Shown: one piece after another, positions 8,598 to 18,063 of the stretch
How the letters are laid out: every line of letters begins with the position of its first letter
Numbering within the stretch: position 1 is the first letter of the stretch
Program-made: the position numbers and the translations under genes
Notes under the pieces: model-generated
What the model was told of the DNA's origin: nothing
The model's database searches: none
What the model saw: only the letters and a program-made list of their open reading frames with translations
DNA from: a virus
Strand: one strand, 5' to 3'
IMG/VR virus record: IMGVR_UViG_3300037540_000168
Coordinates: 1 to 43,676 of that record
Length of the DNA: 43,676 nucleotides

Positions 8598-9328
8598 TTG
8601 TGAACATATCTAAAAATAGTCCATGATTGATAGACTTCAGAAAAAGATTTATCATCAGTTCGATCAGGTCTTAGTTCTGTTTTTTTAAATAGTTGACGTG
8701 CCTTAAATGATTCCGATTTGAAATATTTTCCGAATACACCTGACCACCATTTAGATGTGTGCATGAGATGATGAAGGGGTGAAATGTCATTACGTTCAGT
8801 AAAGACTTGATCTTCTGTTTCTGTGCAAGGAATAATGATTAATAGTTTACCGTCTGGATGTAAGACACGTTTAAATTCTTTCAAGGTTCCATGTAGTGTA
8901 TCTTCATTAGGTAAATGTTCAAGGACGTGAGTACACATAAGCAGATCAACATCATCATCTTCAATTGGACGGAGATCCCATGATGATCTTGCATGGAATT
9001 TAGCATAAGATCCAAAGTCATGTAGCTTTTGACCTAAATCAAGCAGGTATGGTGAATGATCCACTCCAATTAATCTTGAGAAGATTCCTAATTCATCAAT
9101 GGCTCTTAGGTTAAGACAAGCAGCACAACCAACATCGAGAACAGTTTCCCATTCTTTATTTAAACCTGCTCCAGCGTATCCTGATAGCTCAATAATCAAT
9201 TTAGCAAAGTCTTTTTGCCAATTACCATAAAAGGTAACATCCACTCCTCTTACTTCTTTGACAAATTCAACATATACTTCACCATACTTGTGAACTTCAT
9301 CCAAATCATAGTCTTCTACTGTTTTCAT
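8594..9328 (-). CDS. Class I SAM-dependent methyltransferase (paralogue A)
   Basis: 244 aa. Rossmann-fold SAM-binding motif I is VLDVGCAACLNLRAID, followed by the acidic LIGVDHSPYLLDLG and post-motif LLMCTHVLEHLP, as in Methyltransf_11-type enzymes. An N-terminal segment, FYGNWQKDFAKLI, is shared with the methyltransferase at 12109-12822, so the two are paralogues. The substrate is unknown; the family acts on small molecules, lipids, sugars or proteins, and there is no DNA-methylase (DPPY/NPPY) motif. RBS AAGGAGG precedes the ATG. Confidence 0.75.
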   Translation of the reverse strand: MKTVEDYDLDEVHKYGEVYVEFVKEVRGVDVTFYGNWQKDFAKLIIELSGYAGAGLNKEWETVLDVGCAACLNLRAIDELGIFSRLIGVDHSPYLLDLGQKLHDFGSYAKFHARSSWDLRPIEDDDVDLLMCTHVLEHLPNEDTLHGTLKEFKRVLHPDGKLLIIIPCTETEDQVFTERNDISPLHHLMHTSKWWSGVFGKYFKSESFKARQLFKKTELRPDRTDDKSFSEVYQSWTIFRYVHK

Positions 9329-9339
9329 GATAACCTCCT

Positions 9340-10746
9340 TTATTTAATATTAACGGAACAAAAACGTTGGATCTCCCATTTTTTACTTTTGTAATGGCTT
9401 ATTCTTTCCATAGAATAACCATAAAAATATTCACAGAATCTTGCTCTACCGGATACTCTATCAATGCTATCGATTACAATCAATTTATCCTTACCAGATA
9501 TACGTCTACGACCACGACCAATTTTTTGAATGGTATCAATATAACTTTTTCTGACTGACCCTAAGACAACACAATCAACATTGGGTATGTTAGTTCCAAG
9601 GCCGAATACCTGTGTAGCAATTACTAATTTGGTAGTACCATTATTTAATCTGTTTTTTATTTTTTCATTTTCTTCTTTGGGATTATTACCATGAGCAAAT
9701 TCATATTCTAATCCCATTTGATCTGCTATTTTAATTATCTTTTTGCCTTGTTCAATTTCATCTATTAGAAATAGACAGTTTTTATTTTTGCTTAAAGATA
9801 ATATATCAGCAGCATTGAGTAGTTTTTTATTTCTGGTCTTATTAAATAATACATCCTCACGTAAGCACTTAGCATAAGGATTATGTTTTTTAGATGTGTG
9901 AAAATTAATCATATGTATTTCAACTGGAACCACTCTTGCACCTACCTCTGTTTCTTTGGCTTCATATATAATTGGGCCAAGGCAACCTGTCATCTTAGCC
10001 CATTTTTCAAAGTGTTTTTTTTCATGTGGTGTAGCTGTTAAACCATATCGATAGTTAGCCCACCTTAATTTGGATAAGATTTTAATGTGTGAAGCAGATA
10101 TACGGTGAGCTTCATCGACAATAACTAATTGAACTTTGCTTTTTTTAAGATTAAGATCTCTGAGTGTTTGAAATAAACTGATGGTAATATCTCCCATATC
10201 TCTTTTACCATCACCAACTTGTCCTATTATTTTATTTGGAAACCATCTACGAAAGTCAGCAGTTAATTGATTGAATATTGTTTTAGTGGGAGTGACTATA
10301 ATGGTTTCTGGTTCTCTTAATTTATTAACAATTCCACCAATGACAACAGATTTGCCTGATCCTGTGGGGCTTACAGCAATTCCTCTTTTTCTTGGGCCAA
10401 TTTTTGCCAATATTTTATGTTGATATGGTTCAAATTTAATGTCTGGTAATTTTGGTATCAGCTTATGTTTGATTTTGGGAAAATCAAGATAGGTAAGTTC
10501 TAATGTGTGACCGAGTAATTTTAATTGAGCAAATACGAATGGCATAAGACCATTAGGAAAGTAACAACCATGTCTACCAATGCAATTGAGAATGGATTTA
10601 TGCCTATCTACTCCAGCATCATACCATGATAGTATTTTCCAAATGATTTGTTGCTGAGATCTATTGGTTAATCTGCATTTGTGTGCATCATATTGTTCTA
10701 TTTCAATAATCAACTCCAGCTTCCTTTTCTTCATCAGGGGTAACAT
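9340..10746 (-). CDS. uvsW-like: Superfamily II DNA helicase, UvsW-like
   Basis: 468 aa. Helicase motif I AVSPTGSGKSVV, motif II VIVDEAHRI, motif III YGLTATP, motif V/VI region QVFGLGTNIPNVDCVVLGS and QKIGRGRRR. The layout matches T4 UvsW and phage relatives, which remodel recombination intermediates and branched DNA and help switch replication from origin- to recombination-dependent. It overlaps the replicative helicase gene by 44 nt. The upstream ATG choices (10746, 10734) lack a clear ribosome site. A TTG about 27 nt further in has AAGGA at good spacing, so the real start is uncertain. Confidence 0.82.
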   Translation of the reverse strand: MLPLMKKRKLELIIEIEQYDAHKCRLTNRSQQQIIWKILSWYDAGVDRHKSILNCIGRHGCYFPNGLMPFVFAQLKLLGHTLELTYLDFPKIKHKLIPKLPDIKFEPYQHKILAKIGPRKRGIAVSPTGSGKSVVIGGIVNKLREPETIIVTPTKTIFNQLTADFRRWFPNKIIGQVGDGKRDMGDITISLFQTLRDLNLKKSKVQLVIVDEAHRISASHIKILSKLRWANYRYGLTATPHEKKHFEKWAKMTGCLGPIIYEAKETEVGARVVPVEIHMINFHTSKKHNPYAKCLREDVLFNKTRNKKLLNAADILSLSKNKNCLFLIDEIEQGKKIIKIADQMGLEYEFAHGNNPKEENEKIKNRLNNGTTKLVIATQVFGLGTNIPNVDCVVLGSVRKSYIDTIQKIGRGRRRISGKDKLIVIDSIDRVSGRARFCEYFYGYSMERISHYKSKKWEIQRFCSVNIK

Positions 10747-12088
10747 CTTTTATTTCAAAATTATCAATTGAAAACTGACCAATAGATAGATCCCTGTAAA
10801 TACCTATTGATCCATGTTGTTTACCATGCCTGTAATTAGCGATATAGATTCTGGCTTTGCCCTCCTTTTCTTCTATATCTGTTTGGCATATGGCAAGTAC
10901 TAAATCTGAATTAAATATAGTATCAATGTCATCAGCAACTAAATTTGATTTAAATATTTTTGCTGACATAGCTTTTCGATTACCTTGCATTGCAGAGATA
11001 GTTAACATATTTCTTGTACCTGCAATCTCTTTTAATCCAATGCTGTTTTCTGAAATTTTTTCTTTCTTATTTTGTCCTGGGGCTGTTTCTTTCATAATTC
11101 CTAAATAATCAACTACAACAGCATCAAAGAACAATCCTTTTTTCTCCTCCAGTTCATCAAGAATACGATCAATATCTAAATAGTTTAATCGACCACGATT
11201 AAAAGCAACTACTTCAAGATGACCTCCTGATATTTTTTTGTATTTATTTCTTGCTTTGATAACTTTGTCGATCTCATAGATAGTATCAGCTTTTTCATTT
11301 ACTTTAATATAATCATCTCCTACTTTGCGTAGCATTTCAGCTTGACCATCTGGATTGGAAGTCATAAAACCTACTGCCATATCTAATCGTTCATCGATTT
11401 GTGCTTTGCCCATTTCTAAAGATACAAATAAAACATTTAATCCCTGCCATACGGCAACAAGAGCAAGTTCAATTAACATCCATGTTTTACCTACCTTGGT
11501 AGCTCCAAGACAGGTTACTAACCAGTTAGTTTGAAATCCTCCAATGATGGTGTCAAGCATTTTTATTTTAGTTTGCATCAAATATCGTTTATCACTGATA
11601 CGTTCTTCAATAAACGATTTATCTGTGAAGTAACTATAATATGGATCATCAATCACGTTTTGTTTTTTGATTGCTTTTAATATAATGGCAATTGCATCAT
11701 TGTACTTTTGACTTTTTATTGATGATGCAAATTCGATACTCGCTTCTTCTAATTGGAAGTGATAGATAGCATCGTTGATTCGTTGAAGAATATATTCTCC
11801 ATTTGAGCCTGTTATATCATTTAGTATGTTGAATATATTTAGGCATTTCTTATGGAGGTCTTCATTGATACTGTCTTCACGTTCTTTAAATAGATCTGAA
11901 AAATTATCTCTTGGTGCTTCTTTGAAATCATCGTAGTAACCATAGATCATATCCATTATAAATTTACGATCTTTAGTTTTATATATGTCGATGGGAACTA
12001 CGTTGCGTATTGCTTTTATGAAATTTGTATTTTTTATTGAATGATATATTATTTGATTAAGGAAATGATTGTTAAAATCAAGATCCAC
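10703..12088 (-). CDS. Replicative DNA helicase, DnaB/gp41-like
   Basis: 461 aa. The RecA-fold C-terminal domain begins at LDTIIGGFQTNWLVTCLGA with Walker A GATKVGKTW, then the DnaB motif LFVSLEMGKAQIDERL, Walker B DAVVVDYLGIMKE and the ISAMQGNRKA motif. The N-terminal about 170 residues would be the helical primase-interaction domain. It unwinds DNA 5'-3' ahead of the polymerase. The predicted start is GTG at 12088 (AAAGG 7 nt upstream). An ATG shifted two bases upstream is in another frame and has no open reading. Confidence 0.85.
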   Translation of the reverse strand: MDLDFNNHFLNQIIYHSIKNTNFIKAIRNVVPIDIYKTKDRKFIMDMIYGYYDDFKEAPRDNFSDLFKEREDSINEDLHKKCLNIFNILNDITGSNGEYILQRINDAIYHFQLEEASIEFASSIKSQKYNDAIAIILKAIKKQNVIDDPYYSYFTDKSFIEERISDKRYLMQTKIKMLDTIIGGFQTNWLVTCLGATKVGKTWMLIELALVAVWQGLNVLFVSLEMGKAQIDERLDMAVGFMTSNPDGQAEMLRKVGDDYIKVNEKADTIYEIDKVIKARNKYKKISGGHLEVVAFNRGRLNYLDIDRILDELEEKKGLFFDAVVVDYLGIMKETAPGQNKKEKISENSIGLKEIAGTRNMLTISAMQGNRKAMSAKIFKSNLVADDIDTIFNSDLVLAICQTDIEEKEGKARIYIANYRHGKQHGSIGIYRDLSIGQFSIDNFEIKDVTPDEEKEAGVDY

Positions 12089-12108
12089 ATTATTTACCTT
12101 TATCCTCT

Positions 12109-12822
12109 CTACGGTTTGTTAAATACAAACACGCTCCAATCGTTAATGTAATGTTGATAGAAATTTTTTCCATCATCCCCAGGATAAAATTTAGCTTTTG
12201 CTAAAACTTTATTAATGTCTTTTTTTAAATTAAAGTGTCTAAATTTTTTTGTCCATTGATTTTCATCCATTACAGTTATATGGGTTGGATCTTGATCTGT
12301 TACATCTTTAGCGGTTTGTCCTTTTTTAATAGCATTTAAAGTAACAAAACCTATACCATCTTTTTTTAATACTCTTTCAAATGATCTGATTGTTTTTTCA
12401 ACTTCAAGTATAGGTAAGTGTTCAAACAACTGAGAACAATGAATTAAATCAATGGATTCATCTGGTATCTTTTCCATTGTTGCACAGTCATCAACAATTA
12501 ATTCATTTGGATCAAACTTGTTAGTTTTATTTCCTATTTGTACTAAGACTTCACTTATATCAATTCCAATACACTTGGCAAACACTCCAGTTTCTTTAAA
12601 TGCTCTGAGATTGGCCCCACAAGCAGAACCCACATCAAGTAGCATTTTATCCTTCATTTCAATTTTGTATACTCCAGAGACAAACACAATCATTTTAGCA
12701 TATTGTTTTTGCCAGTTACCATAGAAAGCATAATCGATTCCTTTGGCTTTACATCTTTCATAATATTCTATACCATATTCTTTGTCTTTGGGTTTATGTT
12801 TCATTTTACCTGTTGTTACCAC
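12109..12822 (-). CDS. Class I SAM-dependent methyltransferase (paralogue B)
   Basis: 237 aa. SAM motif I LLDVGSACGANLRAFKE, acidic IGIDISEVLVQIG, and HCSQLFEHLPI. The N-terminal FYGNWQKQYAKMI is shared with the methyltransferase at 8594-9328. Both proteins also keep similar C-terminal Trp-rich ends (INDWSVFVF here, YQSWTIFRY there), so they are full-length paralogues flanking the two helicase genes. Substrate unknown. It overlaps the start region of the upstream 5'-nuclease gene by 7 nt. Confidence 0.72.
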   Translation of the reverse strand: MVTTGKMKHKPKDKEYGIEYYERCKAKGIDYAFYGNWQKQYAKMIVFVSGVYKIEMKDKMLLDVGSACGANLRAFKETGVFAKCIGIDISEVLVQIGNKTNKFDPNELIVDDCATMEKIPDESIDLIHCSQLFEHLPILEVEKTIRSFERVLKKDGIGFVTLNAIKKGQTAKDVTDQDPTHITVMDENQWTKKFRHFNLKKDINKVLAKAKFYPGDDGKNFYQHYINDWSVFVFNKP

Positions 12823-13706
12823 TGTTTTCCTCCTTTCATAAAAATAAAAAAATTTTCTATTTCATCTAAAAATGAATTAAATCCATATGACTGACAAAAA
12901 TCAATAAAGGTATCCTGATTTAATTTAGTTTGTTTCCATTGCATTTGATAATCATAAAGAGAAGGGTGAGGAAGAATAACAAGACGGTGACACAAGTTAT
13001 ATAATTTTTCATTGTCTTTTATTTTTTTTCCCCATTTTTTATTTCCTTTTAAATAATCCAATGTTCTTTTTTCTCCCATTCCAGGAATACCAGGAACGGT
13101 ATCAGACTTACAACCTGCGATAGCTTTGTAGTCTATCCATTGTTCGGGAGAGATACCATATTCTCTCATAAACCATTTGAGATCTTTTTTCTTTTTGTTA
13201 GATGGATCAAAAATATATGTATCTTCATTGATTAACTGATACATATCTTCATCTCTTGTGGCTATTATCTTTGTGCCGTTAAACTGTTGACAAAACATTG
13301 CTATGGTATCGTCAGCTTCATACTTATCAAGGGTGTAAATTGCAAAACCTAATTTGTGTGTCATTACTAATAGATCATGATAATCTAATTCAAACTGTTT
13401 TCTCTGAGCTACTTCTTTGGGATCTGCATTGAACTTTAGTTCCCTGACTTTATAACCTTCAAATTCTTCTCTGCGTATTCCATCAACAGTTTTGGTTACA
13501 TCAAACATGATGACTGTATTGTTGACTTCAAATCTATTAGCAATGGATTGAAGGGTTTTAAAAAAACCAAACATCATTCCGGTATCTGTGCCTTGATGTG
13601 ATAGTTTAGCTTGTTGACTGAAGACAGTTCTATAAGCTAAGAATCTACCATCAATTATGAGAGTTGAATCACCATCCAGGTTAGGATTTAATTTTAATCG
13701 CTGCAT
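12816..13706 (-). CDS. 5'-3' exonuclease / flap endonuclease (T4 RNase H-like)
   Basis: 296 aa. PIN-like FEN nuclease with STLIIDGRFLAYR (first metal-binding Asp), YEADDTIAMF, IIATRDEDMYQLI, and the helix-hairpin-helix region DYKAIAGCKSDTVPGIPGMGEKRT typical of FEN-1, T5 exonuclease and T4 Rnh. It removes RNA primers and flaps on the lagging strand. The N-terminus MQRLKLN carries the short basic-hydrophobic tag found on other replication-block proteins in this window. It overlaps the upstream small gene by 13 nt. Confidence 0.85.
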   Translation of the reverse strand: MQRLKLNPNLDGDSTLIIDGRFLAYRTVFSQQAKLSHQGTDTGMMFGFFKTLQSIANRFEVNNTVIMFDVTKTVDGIRREEFEGYKVRELKFNADPKEVAQRKQFELDYHDLLVMTHKLGFAIYTLDKYEADDTIAMFCQQFNGTKIIATRDEDMYQLINEDTYIFDPSNKKKKDLKWFMREYGISPEQWIDYKAIAGCKSDTVPGIPGMGEKRTLDYLKGNKKWGKKIKDNEKLYNLCHRLVILPHPSLYDYQMQWKQTKLNQDTFIDFCQSYGFNSFLDEIENFFIFMKGGKQW

Positions 13707-14101
13707 TCTAATTGCATCCTTTTTGGTTTACATTCTAAAGTTACTCTTTTAACTGGTTTTTTGATATTGGGTACAAGTCTTTCATGCATAATTCCTATAC
13801 CTTCATCAAGTAAAATTTTGTACAGTCTTTTATAAGGATGATTTTCTTCTTTATTTATTTTTTCAATACCATAATCAGAAGGATAGAATATTTTTTCACA
13901 TAACCATTCAGTACCTATTAAATAATAATGGTTAATAGAAAATACATCTACTCTGGAAAATTTTTCATCTTCACAGCGATTGTCTGTTAATAAAGTGAAA
14001 TTATAAGGATCATTCCCAGGAATGTAATTAGAAGAAGTATTTCCTGTTTTACGTAGAATGGTTAATTCTTTCTCCTTTTCCTTTAGTTGTATCCTTGGCA
14101 T
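13694..14101 (-). CDS. Uncharacterised phage protein with basic-hydrophobic motifs at both ends
   Basis: 135 aa, soluble, not recognised. It starts MPRIQLKEKEKELT and ends with two further copies of a similar motif (KRVTLE and KRMQLE), making it the most tag-rich protein here. The middle has WLCEKIFYPSDYG and no catalytic motif I can name. RBS AAGGAGATAATTA. It sits between ribonucleotide reductase and the 5'-nuclease and overlaps the latter, so it is probably a replication accessory factor; that is an inference from place and motif only. Confidence 0.55.
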   Translation of the reverse strand: MPRIQLKEKEKELTILRKTGNTSSNYIPGNDPYNFTLLTDNRCEDEKFSRVDVFSINHYYLIGTEWLCEKIFYPSDYGIEKINKEENHPYKRLYKILLDEGIGIMHERLVPNIKKPVKRVTLECKPKRMQLECSD

Positions 14102-14115
14102 TAATTATCTCCTTT

Positions 14116-16452
14116 TTAACTGCAATTGGTAAAGCCACAAAATATACATTCACCTCCTCTGCATCCTGATCTATGGGTTAAGCCCTCTTTTTGACATTCA
14201 GGACAGTGTTCAAAATTAATAAAGGAGTCACGATTATCAGCATAGATAGCTGGATCAAATTCTTCAGGGTTATACGGTGCTGTTGTTGCATATACTTTAT
14301 CAGACATGAAATGATATTCTAATACTTTAGATAGTGCATCGACAATTGATTGAGCTTGAATTGATTTTTTTTCATCGTCAGCAATTTTAAACCAAAAAGG
14401 TGTATCACCTTTAAGTCCTTCAAGAGTATCAATAATCCATTCCATATCCATACCTGCCTGAAGTCCTTTGGAACAGATCCTTGCCAATGCATCAATGACT
14501 ACGTTAACTAATCCACCTTGTTTTCCAACTGAGAAAAACATTTCAATTGGTTTATTATTGACAAAGTTTACTGTGACATAGAATTTACCATGAGGAGTAT
14601 TGATTTCAACAGTAGATCCTTCACGTCTAATTGGTCGTTCTTTAATTTCTTTTTTTTTATTAATTTTTTGTTTTCCAAAGTGTACAATTTGATCACTTCT
14701 ACAACCATCTCTGAATATGGTTATTCCCTTTAATCCATTTTTCCATGCTACTTTAAATATATTTTCAACATCATCTTGAGTAGCATGATTAGGAAGATTA
14801 GTGGTTGAACTAATTGCCATTGAGATCCATTTTTGACCTATTCCCTGCATTGATACTTTAAATATAGGATCAATGTCATGGGCTACTTTGTATATGTTTT
14901 TCATATGTTGAGGAAAGTAACCAATATTTTGAATTGATCCATTGTGTTCAATAACATCATTTATAATTTCTTTTTTTGTTCTGATAGTAGTAAATTGTCG
15001 CTCCATTTTCATAAGTTCATCTAAATCTTTATCAAATTGTGGATGAATTATTTGAAGGACTTCATCAGATTCTACGAGAGGTTTCTCCCATACCAAGGCC
15101 ATTAATGGTTCCCAGGCATAGGAGCAATCAGCAGACATGGATGTTGATCCTGTTGGAGCTATCATTGTCCAATTAGAATTATGAATACCATGTTTTTCAA
15201 AATCTTCTAATATTTTTTTATCTCCTTTTGTATAGTAACTGATAAGATTTTTGAAATGTTCATAATCTTTATCTGGAATTTGTACAACCCATTCATCAAC
15301 ATCTTTTGCCATTTCAATAGATGTTTTAATACAGGTATAATTTAATTTAAAACATATTTTTTCAAAAAATCCTATTGCTTCTTGGGAATCATATGCTATA
15401 TTCATTTTAATAAGAGCATCAGCAAATCCCATGATACCTAATCCAACGGGTCTCATATCTTTTGCGTTCTTCATGAAGCGTTGATGAATGTATTCTTGTT
15501 TTTCTATTACTCGATCAAGGAATGTAAAACATAAAGGAATTATTTTTTTAAATTTATCCCAATCAAAATTAAAACTGGCATCTACAAAATGAGAGACATT
15601 GATCGAACCTATATTGCAGATATACCACGGGGGGAGTGGCACTTCTCCGCAGGGGTTAGTACAATCAATGTCTCCCAAGCTTGGAAACGGATTGAATTTG
15701 TTTACAGTGTCAAAAAAGAAAAGGCCAGGATCACCGTTAGTCCATGCATTTTTAATAGCTCTTTTCCAAATGTCATTTCTATGAATAGTGGTAGCTATTT
15801 CTTTTGTGCTTGGACTTGACAAATGAACCTGACCTTCCTTGTGCTTCTTCATCATAAATTTATCATCGACACTCATAGATAAATTGAATGTTTGAATGTC
15901 ACCATTTAATTTTGAATCTAATATCTTCAGTACATCAGGGTGATTGTATTTGAAGATACCCATGTTAGCTGCACGTCTTGTCTTACCTCCAGATCTTACC
16001 GTATTGCTTAACATATCAACAACATTTAGATAAGCTAATGGGCCAGATGCTGTGCCACCTGTTGATATTAATGCTCCTTTTTCTCTGAGGTTAGTAATAG
16101 GTATACCTGATCCTGCTCCAGATGCATAAATTTTGGCACAAACTCCCCACATTTCAATGATAGAGTCCATTGAATCCTCCAGGCCCAGGACATAGCAAGC
16201 GGATAAGGCACGATCATGTGGGTTTTTTGATTCACTACCTGCATTGATCATACAGGGTGAATTAGGTCTGAATATTTTTCCATCGAGTATATTAAAGAAT
16301 TGATTTTGTTCGGCAGGACTTTCCCCTATAAATTTGGCTATTCGTGAGTGGGTTTGTGATGGTTTGGTTTCTTCTTTCAGTTTATCAAAATATAGTCGTT
16401 TATAAATTGCCATTGCGTTATCTGAATAAGTCCACTCTCCTTTTAATGTCAT
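14116..16452 (-). CDS. nrdJ: Adenosylcobalamin-dependent (class II) ribonucleotide reductase
   Basis: 778 aa. The ten-stranded barrel is recognisable by NPCGEVPLPPWYICNIGSIN (with the N-C-E active-site residues), the N-terminal FRPNSPCMINAG with its redox cysteine and the ACYVLGLEDSMDSI region, and GSGAGSGIPITNLREKG. The C-terminal cysteine-rich tail (CPECQKEG...GCRGGECIFCGFTNCS) is typical of class II NrdJ enzymes. It reduces ribonucleotides to deoxyribonucleotides using coenzyme B12 and without oxygen, so the host must supply cobalamin. The length fits the short NrdJ group. RBS AGGAGAAAAGATA. The ATG overlaps the stop of the upstream-frame neighbour at 16452. Confidence 0.9.
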   Translation of the reverse strand: MTLKGEWTYSDNAMAIYKRLYFDKLKEETKPSQTHSRIAKFIGESPAEQNQFFNILDGKIFRPNSPCMINAGSESKNPHDRALSACYVLGLEDSMDSIIEMWGVCAKIYASGAGSGIPITNLREKGALISTGGTASGPLAYLNVVDMLSNTVRSGGKTRRAANMGIFKYNHPDVLKILDSKLNGDIQTFNLSMSVDDKFMMKKHKEGQVHLSSPSTKEIATTIHRNDIWKRAIKNAWTNGDPGLFFFDTVNKFNPFPSLGDIDCTNPCGEVPLPPWYICNIGSINVSHFVDASFNFDWDKFKKIIPLCFTFLDRVIEKQEYIHQRFMKNAKDMRPVGLGIMGFADALIKMNIAYDSQEAIGFFEKICFKLNYTCIKTSIEMAKDVDEWVVQIPDKDYEHFKNLISYYTKGDKKILEDFEKHGIHNSNWTMIAPTGSTSMSADCSYAWEPLMALVWEKPLVESDEVLQIIHPQFDKDLDELMKMERQFTTIRTKKEIINDVIEHNGSIQNIGYFPQHMKNIYKVAHDIDPIFKVSMQGIGQKWISMAISSTTNLPNHATQDDVENIFKVAWKNGLKGITIFRDGCRSDQIVHFGKQKINKKKEIKERPIRREGSTVEINTPHGKFYVTVNFVNNKPIEMFFSVGKQGGLVNVVIDALARICSKGLQAGMDMEWIIDTLEGLKGDTPFWFKIADDEKKSIQAQSIVDALSKVLEYHFMSDKVYATTAPYNPEEFDPAIYADNRDSFINFEHCPECQKEGLTHRSGCRGGECIFCGFTNCS

Positions 16453-17072
16453 TATCTTTTCTCCTTGAAAGTCTTATCTTGTTTTGCTTTGATTTTTTTA
16501 ATTTTATCTAATTCTAATTCAATATCCTTTTGATAATAGATAAGTATAGCTTTAGTAATTCCGTCTAAATAATTATCCATAGCAAAATCTACTTCCATAT
16601 TACGGAATACTTTATTGAAATCAATATCTGCTCCATTTTTGTCTTTAATCGCAGAGTTTTCCATAAGTATACGTTTTATCTTATAGGAAATATCATCAAC
16701 ACAACTTAATAGTTTTTTTAATTTTAGATTTTCAGGAGAGGAGAGATGGAGGTCTTTGTCTTTTGTTAATTTATCTTTTCTTATCAGATCTTTGGTCTGG
16801 ATTACAAATCCTGCCATTTGTTGTCTTTCTCTATGTTTTTTATTTCTATAATCATTAAATACTTTCAATTGAAATGAATCAACGGTGTGGGCTATTATTC
16901 CTTCTGGACTATCTGTTTTTTGTAATTCTAAATTTAATTCTTTATTTAATATTAAGTTTAATCCTAATGGGTTTAGAAATGTTCTGTTTAATTCCGGTAA
17001 TATTCCCATGTTTAGTAATAAATCTTGCAATTCTTCTTTGTTGTCTACTAAATCTAATGTTTGTTCTATCAT
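16452..17072 (-). CDS. Uncharacterised protein, largely helical
   Basis: 206 aa, soluble, charged, Leu/Lys-rich (for example IELELDKIKKIKAKQDKTFKEKR at the C-terminus). It is probably helical and contains no motif I recognise. It starts with a good RBS (CAGGAGAAAAAACG) after the largest - strand intergenic gap in this part of the block (17073-17222). It therefore probably heads the transcript or sub-operon with ribonucleotide reductase, whose start overlaps its stop. A role in nucleotide metabolism or as a reductase partner would be guesswork. Confidence 0.5.
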   Translation of the reverse strand: MIEQTLDLVDNKEELQDLLLNMGILPELNRTFLNPLGLNLILNKELNLELQKTDSPEGIIAHTVDSFQLKVFNDYRNKKHRERQQMAGFVIQTKDLIRKDKLTKDKDLHLSSPENLKLKKLLSCVDDISYKIKRILMENSAIKDKNGADIDFNKVFRNMEVDFAMDNYLDGITKAILIYYQKDIELELDKIKKIKAKQDKTFKEKR

Positions 17073-17186
17073 CGTTTTTTCTCCTGTTGAGTATAATCAT
17101 AGTTATCTGATAGAGTTTCCAATGAAATTGACTCTTTAAATATCCAACCTTAATAAGTTTTAATTGATTATTTTTTAAGGTATGAA

Positions 17187-17214
17187 AATCCTGATCTAAA
17201 GTATAATCAGGATT
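17187..17214 (-). terminator. Hairpin after the Rad50 C-half gene, possible weak terminator
   Basis: Perfect 8-bp stem AATCCTGA / TCAGGATT with a 12-nt loop, starting 9 nt after the stop codon at 17223 on the - strand. Only a short T-run follows on that strand (GATTTTCAT), so termination would be weak. The rest of the 150-nt gap (17073-17222) is AT-rich with no gene. It has -10-like hexamers (TATGAT, TATACT) upstream of the 17072 gene but no convincing -35 at proper spacing. Confidence 0.4.
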
Positions 17215-17222
17215 GGTCTTTT

Positions 17223-17813
17223 CTATAAGTAAATGATATTGTCTGCTTGTTCGATTAATTCATTTGTATGACTACACATAATGATTTGAAGACTTAATAA
17301 TTTTGAAATTTCTTTGATCATTTTTGAAACTAAAGGGATATATCTTTTGGAAACATTTTTAAAAGGTTCATCCATGATAAGGATGGGGGCAGGATCAGGT
17401 TCTTCTAAAGCATGGATGACCAATCGGAGAGAAAAAGCAGTAACGTCTGTTAAGCCTCCTGATATAGTGTCTTTACGTGGTTCAAGAAGAACTCCATTCC
17501 TATCAATAAACCATTGTATTTCAAATTGGTCTCTTTTATCATAATTAAAGTGAGCTACAAAACTATACTCGTCACCGTAGACTGTTTGGATAGCAAAAGT
17601 AACGGTGTTTTCAATAAAATCTTTGACTTCTTTTCTGGTATTATCCCCAATTTTGATGACATAAGATTTTGCCATCTCCAGGGATTCTAAAATGGATTTT
17701 TCTTTGGCAATTATGAGTCTGTTCGAGCGCAAATTGGATTGAGCGAATACCAATTCGGTTTCCATAATGTTAATCATTTCACATAGTTTTGTGAATGTTT
17801 CATTATATGACAT
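17223..17813 (-). CDS. Rad50/SbcC-like ATPase, C-terminal half (signature motif and Walker B)
   Basis: 196 aa. A coiled-coil start is followed by a compact ABC-ATPase lobe: signature DTISGGLTDVTAFSLR (SGG at 118-120), Walker B ILIMDEPFKNVS (144-153) and H-loop MCSHTNE (His182). There is no Walker A, which is found in the separate gene at 20101-21171. Together the two should form one Rad50/gp46-type head that works with the SbcD-like nuclease on DNA ends. Small stand-alone proteins of this type occur in other phages. The start overlaps the coiled-coil gene upstream by 11 nt. Confidence 0.72.
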   Translation of the reverse strand: MSYNETFTKLCEMINIMETELVFAQSNLRSNRLIIAKEKSILESLEMAKSYVIKIGDNTRKEVKDFIENTVTFAIQTVYGDEYSFVAHFNYDKRDQFEIQWFIDRNGVLLEPRKDTISGGLTDVTAFSLRLVIHALEEPDPAPILIMDEPFKNVSKRYIPLVSKMIKEISKLLSLQIIMCSHTNELIEQADNIIYL

Positions 17814-18063
17814 CGATCAATCCTTCAGAAACGATGGAAGTGTATAATGATTCTGTTTGATTTGCAACTCTTTTTTTTCTGTCTTCTTTTTCATCAATTA
17901 ATTGATCATAAAGTTCATATCCTTCTTCCAAATTATCAATATCAAATTCTTCTTTTAGTTGATTAAGAAGTAGTTCTTCTTGAACTATTGCTCTTTGATT
18001 TTTGTTTTTCATGTCATCCAAAACATTATTCATTTTGGTGATTTTTGCTTCAACTAAATCCAT
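17803..18063 (-). CDS. Small coiled-coil protein, probable piece of the split Rad50-like system
   Basis: 86 aa, almost entirely charged helix (heptad-like pattern through VEAKITKMNNVLDDMKNK and QLKEEFDIDNLEEGYELYD). It overlaps the start of the Rad50 C-half gene by 11 nt, so the two are co-translated. The likeliest role is to supply coiled-coil or to chaperone the C-half; this is inference. RBS TGGAGAAAAAAAA. A 50-nt gap, very AT-rich, separates it from the ThyA-family gene. Confidence 0.5.
   Translation of the reverse strand: MDLVEAKITKMNNVLDDMKNKNQRAIVQEELLLNQLKEEFDIDNLEEGYELYDQLIDEKEDRKKRVANQTESLYTSIVSEGLIDVI

Noticed and set aside
10857-11108. + strand 83-codon frame opposite the helicase
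   Set aside because: Antisense shadow of clear DnaB motifs; no initiation signal.
16874-17139. + strand frames opposite the 16452 gene and gap
   Set aside because: Low-complexity Leu/Ile/Phe sequence with no ribosome site, antisense to a supported gene.
17073-17222. Strong promoter in the 150-nt gap
   Set aside because: -10-like hexamers exist but no -35 at 16-18 nt spacing; in such AT-rich DNA this is not enough.
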